Shown: in pieces, positions 62,751 to 64,000 of the stretch | Numbering within the stretch: the stretch's first letter is position 1 | How the letters are laid out: each line of letters opens with the position of its first letter | Assembly: GCA_032718565.1 (NCBI GenBank) | Contig: JAVGVS010000022.1 | Location: 1,775,501-1,839,500 of the forward strand | Direction: 5' to 3' | DNA length: 64,000 nucleotides | Origin: Distichodus sexfasciatus | Lineage: Eukaryota; Chordata; Actinopteri; Characiformes; Distichodontidae | The notes under the pieces: generated by a model | Database searches by the model: none | The model's input: only the letters and a program-made list of their open reading frames with translations | Told to the model about the DNA's origin: nothing | Program-made: the position numbers and the translations under genes

Positions 62751-64000
62751 TTGAAAGTACGTTCATTTATTGTTATTCTGTGGTGTAATCAGTTTTCATA
62801 TACCCAATTTGGCTACGCCAAGTAGAAAACAATATTTTGCTGCATTACGTGTTACAAAGAAGGCGCACTGCTGCTTCCATAGAGCTCCACGACTCATTTG
62901 GTCGCCATGAAATTGCTAAACGTGTTTACGGCTGGCAGTGGCAATGCTGCAACAGTGCAGTGTTTTGGACGTGGATATGTTTGCGATAATAGAGGGTAAG
63001 TTGAATCAGTTTGTGGGTAAGCTGTGTTCAAATGAACCATCCTGTGGCTGCAAGCGCTCTGAGAAAACCCTCCCCTAGCGATCTCAGCCTGGTTGATTTG
63101 TACCGGTACAGAGTACATTTGCTGTGTTCACACATGTCCAAACGTACCGCTCCCGGGAGGAAACGTTCACAAACGTTCACTAATCTACTGTATATATATA
63201 ACTTACACTGATTTCTAATGAAATATTATTGGAAAGTGCTCAAGAAAAGATTGTTATAGTACTATATTTATAAAATATTATGTAAAATAAATACTACGGT
63301 ACATCTATTGCAGGAAAATATACTACAATGACAGTTTTTCCAAATATAGTGCCGCCTTATTATATTAAATAATGCGATTGTAGATGTCCAGGGTCACAGG
63401 GTTTTATTCATTTGGGTGCTAAGCAGTCCTCTTATTTCTGGAAAAGGGCATCATTTCATTTCAGCTTACGAGTGAATCTTTCAAATGCCTTAAAAAAAAT
63501 GAGTAGCAAGTGTTCCTTCAGCATAATAATGCTATTTTAGAGGCGGATACAGTGTGGCAAAATCACTCTGGCAGTGATGATGTGAGTGCTTCATACATTT
63601 GTCAAACAAATGCCAATGTGAGTCCTTGGAGACTGTAATGCCACTGTGGCCTGCCAATGGAAGAATTGATTTCGTTGCCATGCTAAAGCCTCCCGTTACC
63701 GCTGCTCATACTGCACGGCCCCACTTTGTGAAAAGTGTCAGGGCTGTGGAAAGTGTTACCACATGTTGTTAAATCTATGGATTTCACTCTTATCAGAAGT
63801 ATTTTTCCAGCAATTTGCAGCCTACTGAACAGAGGTAAGGATGAGGAGGTGGTGAAGTCCCAGTCTGGGTGTTTGGAGATGTGCTACGCAAGTAGAAGGA
63901 AGGCCAGCCTAGACGCTGCCCAGCCACAGCAGCCAGCAGGTCTACTGGCATTTTGGAGCTCACCCAAGTCATTAGACTCATCTCTTTCCACTTAACAAAT

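Larger units (their letters stand above)
59493..64000 (-). other. mdga2: mdga2 intron upstream of the Ig1b exon (runs off the window)
   Basis: Sequence between the Ig1b acceptor and the window end. The exon carrying the first half of Ig1 is not present. It contains a GC-rich block at 60.9-62.45 kb and a probable fragment of the TCTCCAGGATTT MITE near 62.6 kb. 63,200-64,000 shows no recognisable feature. Confidence 0.75.

Noticed and set aside
59493..64000. The first Ig1 exon, signal peptide or promoter of mdga2
   Set aside because: I looked for the VYTIREGxxLxLxC-type sequence and a signal peptide on the minus strand and did not find them in this interval.

Overview
The window is intronic vertebrate DNA, almost certainly from a ray-finned (teleost) fish. 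It holds a stretch of one large gene on the minus strand plus many transposable-element remnants. There is no prokaryotic gene structure, rRNA operon or CRISPR array. The teleost call rests on the repeat types: tRNA-derived SINEs with a DANA/Mermaid-like body, a 5S-derived SINE3-like element, hAT-type MITEs with 8-bp target duplications, and a decayed LINE ending in the usual fish 'CTGTAAAGCACTTTGAGCTGC' type tail. The DANA-like SINEs hint at an ostariophysan (catfish, characin or cyprinid relative), but that is only a lean.

The gene is mdga2 (MAM domain-containing glycosylphosphatidylinositol anchor 2), a GPI-anchored synaptic adhesion protein with six Ig domains, an FN3 domain and a MAM domain that binds neuroligins in cis. 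Transcription runs from high to low coordinates. In transcript order the window holds the second exon of Ig1 (59,318-59,492), two exons of Ig2 (33,269-33,457 and 28,590-28,726), the Ig3 exon (26,849-27,116) and the Ig4 exon (13,810-14,139). The promoter, signal peptide and first Ig1 exon lie beyond 64,000. Ig5, Ig6, FN3, MAM and the GPI signal lie before position 1.

The main discovery is that the Ig1b, Ig3 and Ig4 exons are clean, while both Ig2 exons are broken. Ig2a keeps its splice sites but carries several indels, loses the core Cys and Trp, and ends in an in-frame TGA. Ig2b has a stop in all three frames, so it cannot be coding whatever its phase. The only in-frame splice around the damage that I can construct joins Ig1b directly to Ig4 and drops the intact Ig3 as well. 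A dying paralogue, a shortened receptor, a downstream promoter or a local assembly fault could each explain this.

Layout: 1-13.8 kb is intron with a 5S-derived SINE, LINE 3' ends, a tRNA-SINE and several MITEs, one nested inside another. 13.8-14.1 kb is Ig4. 14.1-26.8 kb is intron with a complex palindrome, hAT MITEs, SINEs and a long-TIR MITE. 26.8-33.5 kb holds Ig3 and the decayed Ig2 exons, with a SINE about 30 bp past the Ig2a donor. 33.5-59.3 kb is a 26-kb intron containing a dead LINE split by a 4.9-kb nested transposon with CCCATATG ends. 59.3-59.5 kb is Ig1b. 59.5-64 kb is intron with an unusual GC-rich block at 60.9-62.45 kb.
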